Notes: generated by a model from the sequence alone, not told the origin. A DNA stretch of 64,000 bases from Thalassovita gelatinovora (GCF_001458355.1 NZ_CYSA01000016.1:213113-277112); one strand, 5' to 3'; shown: positions 34,444 to 43,601, counted from the first letter of the stretch. Program-made: numbers and translations.

Positions 34444-34995
34444 ATGGCCGGACATGAAACCCATTACATCCTGCCACGGCCGCACTTCGACAAGCCGGTG
34501 AAAATGCTGATCGTGGTGGCGCCCTATTACAAGGATATCGCCGACAACATGGTCGCCGGTGCCAAGGCAGAAATCGAAGCCTGCGGCGGCAGCTGGGATC
34601 TGGTCGAAGTGCCTGGCGCCTTGGAAGTGCCCACCGCCATCGGCATAGCCGAACGGATGAGCAACTTTGACGGTTATGTCGCGCTGGGTTGCGTCATTCG
34701 CGGTGAAACCACCCATTACGACACCGTCTGCAACGACAGTTCACGCGCCTTGCAAATGCTGGGTCTGCAAGGGCTTTGCATCGGCAATGGCATCCTGACG
34801 GTGGAAAACCGCAAACAGGCCGAAGTCCGCGCAGATCCCTCTGATCAGAACAAAGGTGGCGGCGCTGCGGCGGCGGCCTTGCATCTGATCGCACTCGGCC
34901 GTAAGTGGGGCGGCCAGCGTAAAGGCGTGGGATTCGTACCCGACGCCGAAGAATACAAGCTGGCTGGCGAACTCAAGGACAACCCCACCGCATGA
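34444..34995 (+). CDS. ribH: 6,7-dimethyl-8-ribityllumazine synthase
   Basis: A 183-residue lumazine synthase. Typical segments are the pyrimidine-contact region after AGAKAEIEACGG, VPGALEVPTAI, the phosphate loop ALGCVIRGETTHYD, and GNGILTVEN. It condenses the butanone phosphate made by RibB with the ribityl-pyrimidine to give lumazine. It starts one base after the ribBX stop and overlaps nusB by four bases. The C-terminal tail (after GGGAAAAAL) is longer than in short family members. Confidence 0.93.
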   Translation: MAGHETHYILPRPHFDKPVKMLIVVAPYYKDIADNMVAGAKAEIEACGGSWDLVEVPGALEVPTAIGIAERMSNFDGYVALGCVIRGETTHYDTVCNDSSRALQMLGLQGLCIGNGILTVENRKQAEVRADPSDQNKGGGAAAAALHLIALGRKWGGQRKGVGFVPDAEEYKLAGELKDNPTA

Positions 34996-35480
34996 CCTCT
35001 GCCTCCGACGATAAACCGCTTTCCAACAACCTGAAGCGCAAGATGAAATCGGCAGCCCGGCTTTACGCGGTGCAGGCGCTGTTCCAGATGGAACAATCCG
35101 GCCAGACCGTGGAACAGGTCATGGTCGAATTTCTCGATCATCGCTTCGGGGCGGTTTACGACGAAGACGAAATGCTGGAAGGCGATGACAGCCTGTTCCG
35201 CCAGACCATGAAGGACGCGGTGAACTGGCAGGCCAAGATCGACCAGATGACCGACCGGGCGCTGGTCGCCAAATGGCCGATCGCCCGGATCGACCCGACC
35301 TTGCGGGCGCTGTTTCGCGCCGCAGGTGCCGAACTGACCCAATCGGACACCCCGCCCAAGGTGGTGATCAGCGAATATGTCGATGTCGCCCGTGCCTTTT
35401 TCCCCGAAGGCAAGGAACCCAAATTTGTCAACGCCGTGCTTGACCACATGGCGCGCGAAGCAAAACCCGACGCGTTCTGA
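34992..35480 (+). CDS. nusB: Transcription antitermination factor NusB
   Basis: A 162-residue all-helical NusB. The core shows RLYAVQALFQMEQSG, the middle ARIDPTLRALFRAAGAEL, and the closing VVISEYVDVARAFFPEGKEPKFVNAVLDHMA. It works with NusE at boxA sites in rRNA operons. Coupling to ribH by an ATGA overlap is the usual arrangement in many alphaproteobacteria. Confidence 0.93.
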   Translation: MTSASDDKPLSNNLKRKMKSAARLYAVQALFQMEQSGQTVEQVMVEFLDHRFGAVYDEDEMLEGDDSLFRQTMKDAVNWQAKIDQMTDRALVAKWPIARIDPTLRALFRAAGAELTQSDTPPKVVISEYVDVARAFFPEGKEPKFVNAVLDHMAREAKPDAF

Positions 35481-35598
35481 CCCCTCAAATCTGCGGCAAA
35501 TTGGTTCGGATAGGATAAAACCCCGCCACAACGGGACGGGAGCCTTGAAGTATTCTAGAAACGGGATACCTTTGTAGGGACCAAAGGGGACCGACATC

Positions 35599-35943
35599 AT
35601 GCCGAAACTGATCCGACTGTATATCGTCAACGTCTTGATCGGCTACGGTATTGCCGCCGCCTTCGTGGCAATGCTGCTGTGGTTCAACGTCGCCAATCTG
35701 TGGCATCTGGTCACCCATTCCAGCAGCGGTCTTTTGGCGGTATTCGTGTTGTGGTTCGCCAACGGCATCGTGTTCGCCGGGGTGCAGTTCGCCATCGCGG
35801 TGATGCGGTTGAAAGACGATGACGACGATCATCAAGGCGGTCGCCGCGATCCAATCCGCGTCGACCTGACCCAGATGGTGCCCGTCCGCTCCGAAGCGAA
35901 GGCCCGCGACGGCCAGCCCCGCAACGGTCCGACCCGCCGCTGA
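35599..35943 (+). CDS. Small inner-membrane protein
   Basis: A 114-residue protein with two membrane helices (VLIGYGIAAAFVAMLLWFNV and LLAVFVLWFANGIVFAGVQF) and a charged cytoplasmic tail containing five consecutive Asp residues. No family is recognised with certainty. It is the last gene before a good terminator, 118 bases after nusB, and may have its own promoter. Confidence 0.65.
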   Translation: MPKLIRLYIVNVLIGYGIAAAFVAMLLWFNVANLWHLVTHSSSGLLAVFVLWFANGIVFAGVQFAIAVMRLKDDDDDHQGGRRDPIRVDLTQMVPVRSEAKARDGQPRNGPTRR

Positions 35944-35967
35944 TCCTGCCCTTGGATTAAAGCCCCC

Positions 35968-35996
35968 AAACCGGCCCGTTTCGTGGCCGGTTTTTT
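35968..35996 (+). terminator. Rho-independent terminator after the ribBX-ribH-nusB region
   Basis: AAACCGGCC (35968-35976) pairs with GGCCGGTTT (35985-35993), followed by a T-run to 35996. It closes the forward transcription unit ending at the small membrane protein. Confidence 0.9.
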
Positions 35997-36072
35997 GATG
36001 TGATGGGGCCAAGGGGGATTTGTACCGTTCAGCACTACAAATGTGGCATATAGCAATGAAATTCAGGTAAAA

Positions 36073-36197
36073 AGTGGCGGGCCCGCAGCGACCGTGGGGT
36101 TATCTCATTCCCGAGGACCTGTATGTACAGGTGGGCGCCAGGTAATCAGGCCAGGACCTGAACAGAGCCAGCCCCCTCGGAATTGCTTAAGGCCACT
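36073..36197. ncRNA. Candidate structured RNA of unknown type
   Basis: This non-coding stretch folds by eye into a branched structure. The ends pair (AGTGGC 36073-36078 with GCCACT 36192-36197), followed by AGC/GCT (36087-36089/36185-36187), CCG/CGG (36092-36094/36178-36180) and GGGG/CCCC (36096-36099/36173-36176). Inside are two hairpins: ACCTGTA/TACAGGT (36117-36123/36126-36132) and CAGGT/ACCTG (36139-36143/36156-36160). It stands alone between a terminator and the convergent ribE gene. It does not match the tmRNA, RNase P, FMN or cobalamin riboswitch motifs I know. The strand is not certain; the fold would work on either. Confidence 0.35.
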
Positions 36198-36436
36198 GGA
36201 ATGCAACCGAGTAACGAGAAGAGCAGCACCCGCCAACGCCTTACTTAAGCCCTCGCTGCGGCTGGAACAAGGGGGGATGCCGTGACAAGATTTTCAATGT
36301 CATGTCGCGCGCCCGGTTTTGTGTCGGCTTCAACCTGCGACCGTTGCCTCGGGATTACCTGCGGCGGGAATATTTTTTGCAAAATGAAATACTTAGCCGC
36401 ACAGATTTCATCTTGGCGAAAATACTCCGGGGGTTT
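36198..36436. other. Intergenic region, no convincing gene
   Basis: About 240 bases between the candidate structured RNA and the ribE terminator hairpin. It contains short frames without ribosome-binding sites. A plus-strand frame of about 300 codons crosses it into ribE but is the antisense shadow of that gene. Part may be the 3' end of a larger RNA that includes 36073-36197. Confidence 0.4.
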
Positions 36437-36451
36437 GGGGGCAGCGCCCCC
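36437..36451 (-). terminator. GC-rich hairpin after ribE, part of an intergenic repeat
   Basis: GGGGGC (36437-36442) pairs with GCCCCC (36446-36451). On the minus strand it follows the ribE stop and leads into CCCCCGGAGTATTTTCG, a pattern I recall as a common Rhodobacterales intergenic tail. It probably ends ribE transcription. Confidence 0.5.
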
Positions 36452-36467
36452 ATCCGGTGTAATCGGG

Positions 36468-37055
36468 TCAGGCGAAATCCTGCAGCCGGGCGACATAACG
36501 CGCCAGGGTATCGATTTCCAAATTGACCCGGTCACCGATACGGGCCGCGCCCCAGGTGGTCGCGTCCTTGGTATGGGGAATGAAGTTGATGCCGAACTCG
36601 CAGCCCTCAACCTCGTTCACGGTCAACGACGTGCCATTCAGCGCCACCGATCCTTTCGGCGCGACAAACCGCGCCAAAGCGTCCGGCGCCCGCAGCGTAA
36701 CACGCGTGCTGTCGCCCTCTTGCGTCATCGCGATGATTTCGGCGACGCCATCGACATGGCCCGAAACGATATGACCACCCAATTCGTCGCCGACCTTGAG
36801 CGCGCGTTCCAGGTTCAGCTTGCGGCCCTGCGTCCAGTCGCCAAGATTGGTTTTCGATACCGTTTCGGCCGACACATCCACATCGAACCAACCTGCCCCC
36901 TTGGCAACCACGGTCAGGCAAACGCCGTCGCAGGCAATCGAAGCGCCCAGATCAACGCCGGCCATGTCATAGCCTGTACCAATCCGTGCCCGCAGATCGC
37001 CACGTTGATCCAGCGTCTGAACCTCGCCAATGTCGGTGATGATGCCGGTGAACAT
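36468..37055 (-). CDS. ribE: Riboflavin synthase alpha chain
   Basis: A 195-residue protein with two lumazine-binding barrels. The first begins MFTGIITDIGEV and has DGVCLTVV; the second has SGHVDGVAEI and LNGTSLTVNEVEG. It dismutates two lumazines to riboflavin and pyrimidine. It is separated from ribD by a forward capsule block. It is convergent with the ribBX-ribH-nusB unit and divergent from kpsS. Confidence 0.93.
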   Translation of the reverse strand: MFTGIITDIGEVQTLDQRGDLRARIGTGYDMAGVDLGASIACDGVCLTVVAKGAGWFDVDVSAETVSKTNLGDWTQGRKLNLERALKVGDELGGHIVSGHVDGVAEIIAMTQEGDSTRVTLRAPDALARFVAPKGSVALNGTSLTVNEVEGCEFGINFIPHTKDATTWGAARIGDRVNLEIDTLARYVARLQDFA

Positions 37056-37198
37056 TTGCGCCCCCTGTCTAAACTGATCCCTGACCTAGCCGTTGACCTT
37101 GATGGAAACAAGCCGATTTACCATCACTTTATGCCTTATTTTTGCCAACTGGACAGGTTAGAGAATCTGAAACATCCCACGGGACAGAGCGTGTCAAC

Positions 37199-38491
37199 AT
37201 GACCAAAGCATTCGCAGACAATCGCGTATTCTTGTGCCTTCAGGGGCCGCATGGGCCGTTTTTCCATCAACTTGGCCGGATGTTGCGCCGCGCCGGGGTC
37301 GCGGTTTGGCGTGTTGGGTTTAATGCCGGCGACCGGGCATTCTGGTTCGACCGCAACAGCTATATCCCCTATTGCGGATCTCCCGAAGAATGGCCCGATC
37401 GATTTGACGCGCTGGTGGCCGAAAAGGGCGTCACCGACATCGTGCTATACGGTGACACCCGCCCGATCCATGCCGAAGCGGTGGCCCGAGCCAAACGGGC
37501 CGGATTGTGCGTGCATGTGTTCGAAGAAGGCTATCTGCGGCCGTTCTGGGTCACCTATGAACGCGGTGGTAGCAACGGCAATTCGCGGCTGATGCGGCTG
37601 AGCGTTGGCGAAATGCGCACGGCGCTGGAACGGTCCGACATGGATACCTTCCTGCCGCCGGGGCATTGGGGCGATATGCGCCAGCATATGTTTTACGGCG
37701 CATTGTATCATTGGTTCGTGATGTTCAGGAATGGTAATTACCGCCAATTCCGGCCCCATCGCGAACTGCCGGTGGCGCGCGAATTCTACCTTTACCTCAA
37801 CCGGTTGCTGATGACGCCGCTGTTGATGGCCGAACGCGGGCTGGCCACCCTGCGCATCAGACACGGCGGATTTCCCTATCATATCGCGCTGTTGCAGCTG
37901 GAGCATGACAGCGCGTTTCAGAAACATTCACCGTTTTCGACGATGACGGAATTTCTGCAACTGACCATTGATGGCTTTGCCAAAGGTGCGCCGGGGCATC
38001 ATCATCTGGTGATTAAGGCGCATCCGCTGGAAAACGGTCGGGTGCCGCTGAAACGCGAAATCCGCCATCTGGCCGAACAGGCGGGGGTTGCCGACCGGGT
38101 GCATTTCGTGCGCGGAGGAAAGCTGGCGCGGCTGCTGAACGATGCGCGCAGCGCGGTGACGGTCAATTCCACCGCCGGGCAACAGGTGCTGTGGCGTGGT
38201 ATCCCACTGAAAGTCTATGGCGACGCGGTTTATGCCAAGCCCGAATTCGTTTCCGATCAACCGCTGCCACATTTTTTCAACGCGGCGAGGCGGCCCGACC
38301 TGCCCGCCTATCGCGATTACCGCCGCTTCCTGCTGGAAACCAGCCAGGTGCCGGGCGGATTTTATTCCGCCCGTGGGCGCAAGCAATTGCTGCGCCAAGT
38401 GGTCGATATGATGCTCAGCGCAGAAGATCCTTATGATGCGCTGAAGTCGGGAACCGCGGCTCCACGGCAACAGTTGCGTGTGGTGAACTGA
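37199..38491 (+). CDS. kpsS: Capsule polysaccharide synthesis/export protein KpsS
   Basis: A 430-residue protein of the KpsS/LipB group. Early residues read FLCLQGPHGPFFHQLGRMLRRAG; the core has FEEGYLRPFWVTYE, and LVIKAHPLENG then TVNSTAGQQVLWRGIPLKVYG form the transferase active-site side. KpsS and KpsC are beta-Kdo transferases that build the poly-Kdo linker on phosphatidylglycerol for ABC-exported capsules. The ATG at 37199 is used because the longer frame adds an unrelated, low-complexity leader. KpsD and KpsC follow; no kpsM/T/E genes are in the window. Confidence 0.85.
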   Translation: MTKAFADNRVFLCLQGPHGPFFHQLGRMLRRAGVAVWRVGFNAGDRAFWFDRNSYIPYCGSPEEWPDRFDALVAEKGVTDIVLYGDTRPIHAEAVARAKRAGLCVHVFEEGYLRPFWVTYERGGSNGNSRLMRLSVGEMRTALERSDMDTFLPPGHWGDMRQHMFYGALYHWFVMFRNGNYRQFRPHRELPVAREFYLYLNRLLMTPLLMAERGLATLRIRHGGFPYHIALLQLEHDSAFQKHSPFSTMTEFLQLTIDGFAKGAPGHHHLVIKAHPLENGRVPLKREIRHLAEQAGVADRVHFVRGGKLARLLNDARSAVTVNSTAGQQVLWRGIPLKVYGDAVYAKPEFVSDQPLPHFFNAARRPDLPAYRDYRRFLLETSQVPGGFYSARGRKQLLRQVVDMMLSAEDPYDALKSGTAAPRQQLRVVN

Positions 38492-38587
38492 CCGGCACAA
38501 GGTCTAGTGCTGGATTTTTGCTCTGCATTCCTATAGGTTTGGGCAAAAGACTTGAGGCATATAATAACAGGTCGAGGAGACCGAGCA

Positions 38588-39721
38588 GTGAAACTCCTAG
38601 CATCCCGCGGGGCGAAGTCCGTCGCCCTTTTGGTCGTTGCGGCGCTTGTGGCGTCTTGCGGCTTGCCGCGTACCGGCCCCACCAAACGCGAAATATTTGC
38701 CGGATCGGTGCAGCGTGAAGGCGACGCCTTCATCGTGTCGGTCAATGACCGGGTGACCCGCGCCACCGCGGTGACCCCCGCGCTTGGCTTTTCTGAAAAA
38801 TTCACCAAAGCCGGACAATTGGGATCGGATATTATCCGCCCCGGTGACACGTTGAGCCTGACCATCTGGGAAAACGTCGAAGACGGGCTGTTGGCCAGTT
38901 CCGCCAGTTCGGCCACCACATTGTCCGAAGTGCAGGTCGATGGTGCCGGGTTCATCTTCGTACCCTATGCCGGACGCATCCGCGCCGCCGGCAATTCGCC
39001 CGAAGCACTGCGCGGGGTCATCACCCGCAAACTGGAAGAACAGACCCCGGACCCGCAGGTCGAGGTGCGCCGTTCGGCCGGGGACGGATCGACGGTGTCG
39101 CTGGTCGGGTCGGTGGGGGCGCAAGGCGTGTTCGCCATTGAACGCCCCACCCGGACGCTGTCGGCGATGCTGGCCCGCGCCGGGGGTGTTACCATTGAGA
39201 CCGACATCGCCCAGGTCACCGTGATCCGCAACAACGATCGCGGCCGGATCTGGTTGCAGGATCTATATGAAAATCCCGAACTGGACATCGCGCTGCGCGG
39301 CGGCGACCGCATTCTGGTCGAAGGCGATACCCGCAGCTTTACCGCGCTTGGCGCGACCGGTACGCAAACCCGCGTCGGGTTCGAAAGCAAAACCGTTTCG
39401 GCGGTCGAAGCGATTGCTCAGGTTGGTGGCCTGGTCGCCACTGCGGCCGATCCGACCGGCGTGTTCATTTTGCGCAATGAACCGGCAGAGATCGCCAATG
39501 CGGTGCTGGGCCGCAGCGACCTGATCGGGGCGCAGCGTCTGGTATACGTGCTGGATCTGACCAAACCGAACGGTCTGTTCCTGGCCCGCGATTTCGCCGT
39601 GCGCGATGAAGACACGCTTTATGTGACCGAAGCGCCGTTCACCCAGTGGAACAAGACGATTTCGTCGCTCACCGGGTCGCTAACATCGGCAAGTTCGATC
39701 ACCACGCTTGCCGGCGGCTGA
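38588..39721 (+). CDS. Polysaccharide export lipoprotein (Wza/KpsD-type)
   Basis: A 377-residue outer-membrane export protein. The GTG at 38588 has GAGGAGA upstream and starts a lipoprotein signal ending LVASC with Cys24. A polysaccharide-export domain follows (IRPGDTLSLTIWENVEDG, VPYAGRIRAAG), then two SLBB-like repeats (VSLVGSVGAQGVFAI and FTALGATGTQTRVGF). It would form the outer-membrane channel for capsule export. Its stop overlaps the kpsC start by one base (TGATG). Confidence 0.87.
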   Translation: MKLLASRGAKSVALLVVAALVASCGLPRTGPTKREIFAGSVQREGDAFIVSVNDRVTRATAVTPALGFSEKFTKAGQLGSDIIRPGDTLSLTIWENVEDGLLASSASSATTLSEVQVDGAGFIFVPYAGRIRAAGNSPEALRGVITRKLEEQTPDPQVEVRRSAGDGSTVSLVGSVGAQGVFAIERPTRTLSAMLARAGGVTIETDIAQVTVIRNNDRGRIWLQDLYENPELDIALRGGDRILVEGDTRSFTALGATGTQTRVGFESKTVSAVEAIAQVGGLVATAADPTGVFILRNEPAEIANAVLGRSDLIGAQRLVYVLDLTKPNGLFLARDFAVRDEDTLYVTEAPFTQWNKTISSLTGSLTSASSITTLAGG

Positions 39722-41742
39722 TGACGATCCTCGACTGGATCGGGTTTGAACCCGCCGGGGCCCTGCCCCGGCGGGTTGCCTTTTTCAATGCCGGTTTTTT
39801 GCGTCAGCGGCGGGTACGGCGCATATTGCATCTGGCCGGGTTCGACCTGCGACTGATCCGGCCCGGGGCGGCGGACCTGATCGCGGTTTGGGGCCATTCA
39901 CCCTATGCCGCGCGCGGCGAAAGCATCGCGGCAAAGACCGGTGCCGGGCTGATCCGGGTCGAGGATGCCTTCCTGCGGTCTGTCCATCCGGGCCGGGCGG
40001 GCGAACCGCCGCTGGGTCTGGTGATCTGCCGCAAGGGGCTGCATTTCGATGCCTCCAAACCGTCAGACTTGGAACGTATCTTAAGCGAGCATCCGCTGGA
40101 TGATAGCCACCTGTTGAACCGGGCACGGGGCTGCATGGCGCGACTGCGCGAAGCGGGGTTGACGAAATATGCCGGATTCGATCCCGATGTTACACCGCCC
40201 GATCCGGGTTATGTTCTGGTGATCGATCAGACCAAGGGCGATGCGGCGGTGCGGCTGGGCGGGGCGGATAGCAACAGTTTTCGCGAGATGTTGTATTATG
40301 CGCAGGAAGAAAATCCCGGTGCCCGCATCCTGATCAAGACCCATCCGGAAAGTCAGCAAGGCTATCGCAGTGGTTATTTCAGCGAAGCGGACGCAACCGG
40401 CCGGATCCAGCTTTATGACCAACCGGTCAATCCATGGTCCCTGCTGGAGAGCGCGGTGGCGGTCTATACCGTGTCGTCGCAATTGGGGTTCGAGGCGATA
40501 CTGGCCGGGCATAAACCGAAAGTGTTTGGCCAACCCTTCTATGCCGGTTGGGGGCTGACCGAAGATCACAGACCACCTGCGCGGCGGCAACGCAATCTGA
40601 CCCGGACCCAATTATTCGCCGGAGCGATGATGTTGTACCCACTATGGTATGATCCCTGCCGCGACCGATTGTGTCGGCTCGAAGACGCGCTGAACGGGTT
40701 CGAGGCGCAGCTTCGGGCGTGGCGCGACGATCGCAAGGGCTGGGATGCCAGCGGAATGCGGCTGTGGAAACGCGGTGCACTGAACGGATTCTTTGGTGGT
40801 GTGAAAGCGGTGCGGTTTCGGGATGCACCGGCTGAAAACGCGGCCCGGCGGCAAATGGTCTGGGCCGGCAAGGGCGAAGCGCTGAACCTTGACAGCCTTG
40901 TCCGGGTCGAGGATGGGTTCTTGCGGTCGCGCGGGTTGGGGGCGGCGCTGGTACCACCGCTGTCATTGGTCTGTGACGATCTGGGGATTTACTATGATCC
41001 GAACCGGGAAAGCCGGTTGGAGCGGCTGATTGCGGCACGCGCGTCACTACGCCCGGATCAGGACGCGCGGGCCGACGCGTTGCGCCGCCGCCTGATCAAG
41101 GCGGGGTTGAGCAAATATAACTTGGGCGGGACAGTGCCCGAACTGCCCGAGGGACGCCGGATTCTTGTGCCCGGACAGGTAGAGGATGATGCTTCGATCC
41201 GGCTGGGCGCGGGGAAGGTGCGGACCAATCTGGACCTGCTGCGCGCGGCGCGGAAGGCCAACCCGAACGCAGTGATCCTGTATAAACCACACCCCGATGT
41301 CGAGGCCGGGTTGCGCCCCGGCGCGGTGCTGCACACCGCGGCGCTGGAATTGGCCGATGCGGTGCTGGATCAGGCCGATCCAGTCGCGCTGCTGGACCGG
41401 GTCTCGGAGGTTTGGACGATGACATCGCTGTTGGGATTCGAAGCCTTGTTACGCGGCGTCGAAGTGACCACGTTCGGGGCACCATTTTACGCCGGTTGGG
41501 GGCTGAGCCGCGATCTGGGCCCGGTGCCGGACAGGCGCCGGGTGCGGGTCGGGCTGAACGGGTTGATCCATGCCACCTTGATCGATTATCCGCGCTATCG
41601 CGATCCGGTGAGCGGGCTGCCCTGCCCGGTCGAGGTGATCGTGGAACGATTGGCGTCAGCAACGGCTGATCAGGGGCACGGGTTGAAACTGCTGGCCAAA
41701 CTGCAAGGTGCGTTGGCCAGTTGGGCGCATCTGTGGCGCTGA
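39721..41742 (+). CDS. kpsC: Capsule polysaccharide synthesis/export protein KpsC
   Basis: A 673-residue protein made of two tandem, similar transferase halves. Each half has a RVEDAFLRS / RVEDGFLRS segment, an ILIKTHPES / ILYKPHPDV segment and a closing FGQPFYAGWGLTEDH / FGAPFYAGWGLSRDL segment. The duplicated layout is diagnostic for KpsC, which adds alternating beta-Kdo residues to the lipid acceptor. Translational coupling to the export lipoprotein places it in one operon with kpsS. The upstream frame before 39721 lies within the preceding gene. Confidence 0.9.
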   Translation: MTILDWIGFEPAGALPRRVAFFNAGFLRQRRVRRILHLAGFDLRLIRPGAADLIAVWGHSPYAARGESIAAKTGAGLIRVEDAFLRSVHPGRAGEPPLGLVICRKGLHFDASKPSDLERILSEHPLDDSHLLNRARGCMARLREAGLTKYAGFDPDVTPPDPGYVLVIDQTKGDAAVRLGGADSNSFREMLYYAQEENPGARILIKTHPESQQGYRSGYFSEADATGRIQLYDQPVNPWSLLESAVAVYTVSSQLGFEAILAGHKPKVFGQPFYAGWGLTEDHRPPARRQRNLTRTQLFAGAMMLYPLWYDPCRDRLCRLEDALNGFEAQLRAWRDDRKGWDASGMRLWKRGALNGFFGGVKAVRFRDAPAENAARRQMVWAGKGEALNLDSLVRVEDGFLRSRGLGAALVPPLSLVCDDLGIYYDPNRESRLERLIAARASLRPDQDARADALRRRLIKAGLSKYNLGGTVPELPEGRRILVPGQVEDDASIRLGAGKVRTNLDLLRAARKANPNAVILYKPHPDVEAGLRPGAVLHTAALELADAVLDQADPVALLDRVSEVWTMTSLLGFEALLRGVEVTTFGAPFYAGWGLSRDLGPVPDRRRVRVGLNGLIHATLIDYPRYRDPVSGLPCPVEVIVERLASATADQGHGLKLLAKLQGALASWAHLWR

Positions 41743-41791
41743 ACCGGTATCCGTGATCCGTCGGCGCGCGCCAAGGCGCGAACAGGGATTT

Positions 41792-41821
41792 CCCGAAATT
41801 TTCCTGCGAAAAATCTTCGGG
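41792..41821 (+). terminator. Hairpin downstream of kpsC
   Basis: CCCGAA (41792-41797) pairs with TTCGGG (41816-41821), and an inner ATTTTC/GAAAAAT extends the stem around a short loop. It lies about 50 bases after the kpsC stop in the gap to the convergent ribD gene. There is no long T-run. Confidence 0.5.
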
Positions 41822-41866
41822 CTAACCGCCTGCGGCGGAATTTGAGTATTTGAACCAAGAAGAAAC

Positions 41867-42976
41867 TCAGGCGCTCCGGGTCCAATGGTGCAGAATGTCG
41901 GGGCCGATGGCGCGAACGTCTTGCAGCGTGAAGCGGGGGGCCAAAGACAGCTGCGTCAACCCCATCGCGCCAATGGCGGGCAATCCTTCTGCGCCGATGG
42001 TCAGCCCGGCGGTAAAGCCGATCAGGTCATCGACCTTGTCATGCGCCAGAAGGGACGCCGCCAGTGCGCCGCCACCTTCACAGAAAATCCGTGTCAGGCC
42101 CCGGTCCCCCAGCGCCGCAAGCAAGGCTGTTGGGTCGATCTGCCCCTGCTGCACATCGCAGCCGATCAAGGTGGCACCGAGATCGGTCCAGGTCCGGTGC
42201 AGGATCGGGTCGGGATGAGGGCCATGACAGATCCAGACCGGGATATCGCGCGCGGTTTGCGCCAGTTGCCCCATCAGTGGCAGATCGAGCCTGCGCGAAA
42301 CCACGATGCGGACCGGTTGCCGGTCAATGCCAAGATCGCGCACGGTAAGCGACGGATCGTCGGCCCGCGCAGTGCCTGCCCCAACCATGACCGCGTCATG
42401 CCGGGACCGCAGCCCATGCACCCAGCGTCGCGCCTGTGGTCCGGTGATCCATTGGCTTTCGCCGGTGGCGGTGGCGATGCGGCCATCGAAGCTACTGGCC
42501 AGTTTCAGCGTGACCCGGGGGCGTCCGGTTTCCACCCGCTGAAAAAACCCGGCAAGATCGCGTGCGGCGCGGTCGGCCAACACCCCGGTGGTGACTTCGG
42601 TCCCGGCAGCGCGTAGCATGTCGAAGCCTTTGCCGGAAACGCGCGGATCGCTGTCGCTGATCGGCGCGACGACGCGGGCCACCCCCGCGTTGATCAGCGC
42701 TTGCGCGCAAGGTGGGGTATGGCCGTGATGGGCGCAAGGTTCGAGGCTGACATAGGCGGTGGCGCCGCGCGCCAAATCGCCAGCCTGTGCCAGCGCCTGC
42801 GGTTCCGCATGGGGCCGTCCACCCGGCGCAGTCCAGCCGCGCCCGACGATCCTGCCGTCCTGCACGATGACACAGCCCACAGCGGGGTTGGGCCAGGTGT
42901 TGCCCTGACCGCGCCGCCCCAGCGACAAGGCCAGCGCCATGTAGCGGGTGTCGTCGTTCACGTTTGCGGGCCTCAC
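41867..42976 (-). CDS. ribD: Bifunctional riboflavin deaminase/reductase
   Basis: A 369-residue fusion. The N-terminal deaminase has the zinc site HAEPQAL and [12 protein letters not shown]; the C-terminal reductase has [28 protein letters not shown] and a late [13 protein letters not shown]. It carries out the second and third steps of riboflavin ring synthesis. GTG at 42976 overlaps the nrdR stop (GTGA), so the pair is translationally coupled. Confidence 0.93.
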   Translation of the reverse strand: MRPANVNDDTRYMALALSLGRRGQGNTWPNPAVGCVIVQDGRIVGRGWTAPGGRPHAEPQALAQAGDLARGATAYVSLEPCAHHGHTPPCAQALINAGVARVVAPISDSDPRVSGKGFDMLRAAGTEVTTGVLADRAARDLAGFFQRVETGRPRVTLKLASSFDGRIATATGESQWITGPQARRWVHGLRSRHDAVMVGAGTARADDPSLTVRDLGIDRQPVRIVVSRRLDLPLMGQLAQTARDIPVWICHGPHPDPILHRTWTDLGATLIGCDVQQGQIDPTALLAALGDRGLTRIFCEGGGALAASLLAHDKVDDLIGFTAGLTIGAEGLPAIGAMGLTQLSLAPRFTLQDVRAIGPDILHHWTRSA

Positions 42977-43440
42977 TTTTCCGGGGCGGTATCGGGGCGC
43001 AATTCGGAAACGAATTTGTCGAAATCATCCGCAGCCTGGAAATTCTTGTAAACGCTGGCGAAACGGACATAGGCCACGGTGTCGATCCGCGCCAAAGATT
43101 CCATCACGATTTCGCCGATTGTTTTTGACGGGATATCGGTTTCGCCCATGCTTTCCAGCCGTCGCACGATACCGGAAATCATCTGATCGATCCGTTCCGG
43201 TTCGACCGGGCGTTTCTGCATCGAGATACGGATCGACCGTTCCAGCTTGTCACGATCGAAATCTTCACGCCGACCATTCGACTTGATCACGACAAGATCG
43301 CGCAGCTGCACCCGTTCATAAGTGGTAAAACGACCGCCACAGGCCGGACAGAACCGGCGCCGACGGATCGACACGTGATCTTCGGCAGGCCGTGAATCCT
43401 TGACCTGCGTATCCATATTTCCGCAAAACGGGCAACGCAT
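42973..43440 (-). CDS. nrdR: Ribonucleotide reductase regulator NrdR
   Basis: A 155-residue repressor. An N-terminal zinc ribbon (CPFCG ... [13 protein letters not shown]) binds DNA, and an ATP-cone follows ([20 protein letters not shown]). It senses dATP/ATP and represses nrd genes. It sits first in a short operon with ribD, the usual alphaproteobacterial order. Confidence 0.94.
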   Translation of the reverse strand: MRCPFCGNMDTQVKDSRPAEDHVSIRRRRFCPACGGRFTTYERVQLRDLVVIKSNGRREDFDRDKLERSIRISMQKRPVEPERIDQMISGIVRRLESMGETDIPSKTIGEIVMESLARIDTVAYVRFASVYKNFQAADDFDKFVSELRPDTAPEK

Positions 43441-43471
43441 GGCTGGCCCCCTTATAAATTACCGCCTCATT

Positions 43472-43498
43472 CTGTGGGTTTCCCCCACTTATCCACAG
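43472..43498. promoter_or_regulatory. DnaA-box-like site and inverted repeat upstream of nrdR
   Basis: TTATCCACA (43489-43497) is a perfect DnaA-box consensus. It overlaps an inverted repeat CTGTGG (43472-43477) / CCACAG (43493-43498). It lies about 30-60 bases upstream of nrdR. One box is not an origin, but DnaA control of nucleotide-supply genes is known in bacteria, so a regulatory role is possible. Confidence 0.35.
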
Positions 43499-43601
43499 GC
43501 ACTATAGGTCAGCCGCTAGGGTTTGGGTAGGGGGGAAGTTACAGCCACCAAATGACGCGGCGCTGTCGATGCGGCGCTTATGCTCCAGATGCAACGGCAA
43601 A

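Noticed and set aside
33276..34445. Minus-strand open frame of 389 codons over ribBX
   Set aside because: It is antisense to an unambiguous RibB and has no recognisable motif.
36073..36197. Known RNA classes (SRP RNA, tmRNA, RNase P RNA, FMN or cobalamin riboswitch)
   Set aside because: Some words recall SRP RNA (CCAGGT, AGCAGCC-like) or the cobalamin riboswitch (GCCACTGG), but the conserved cores of these RNAs are absent. It is kept as an unknown candidate only.
36282..37202. Plus-strand open frame of about 306 codons
   Set aside because: Most of it is antisense to ribE, and the remaining part has no ribosome-binding site or domain.
43489..43497. Replication origin suggested by a DnaA box
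   Set aside because: Only one box is present, without AT-rich unwinding region or box cluster.
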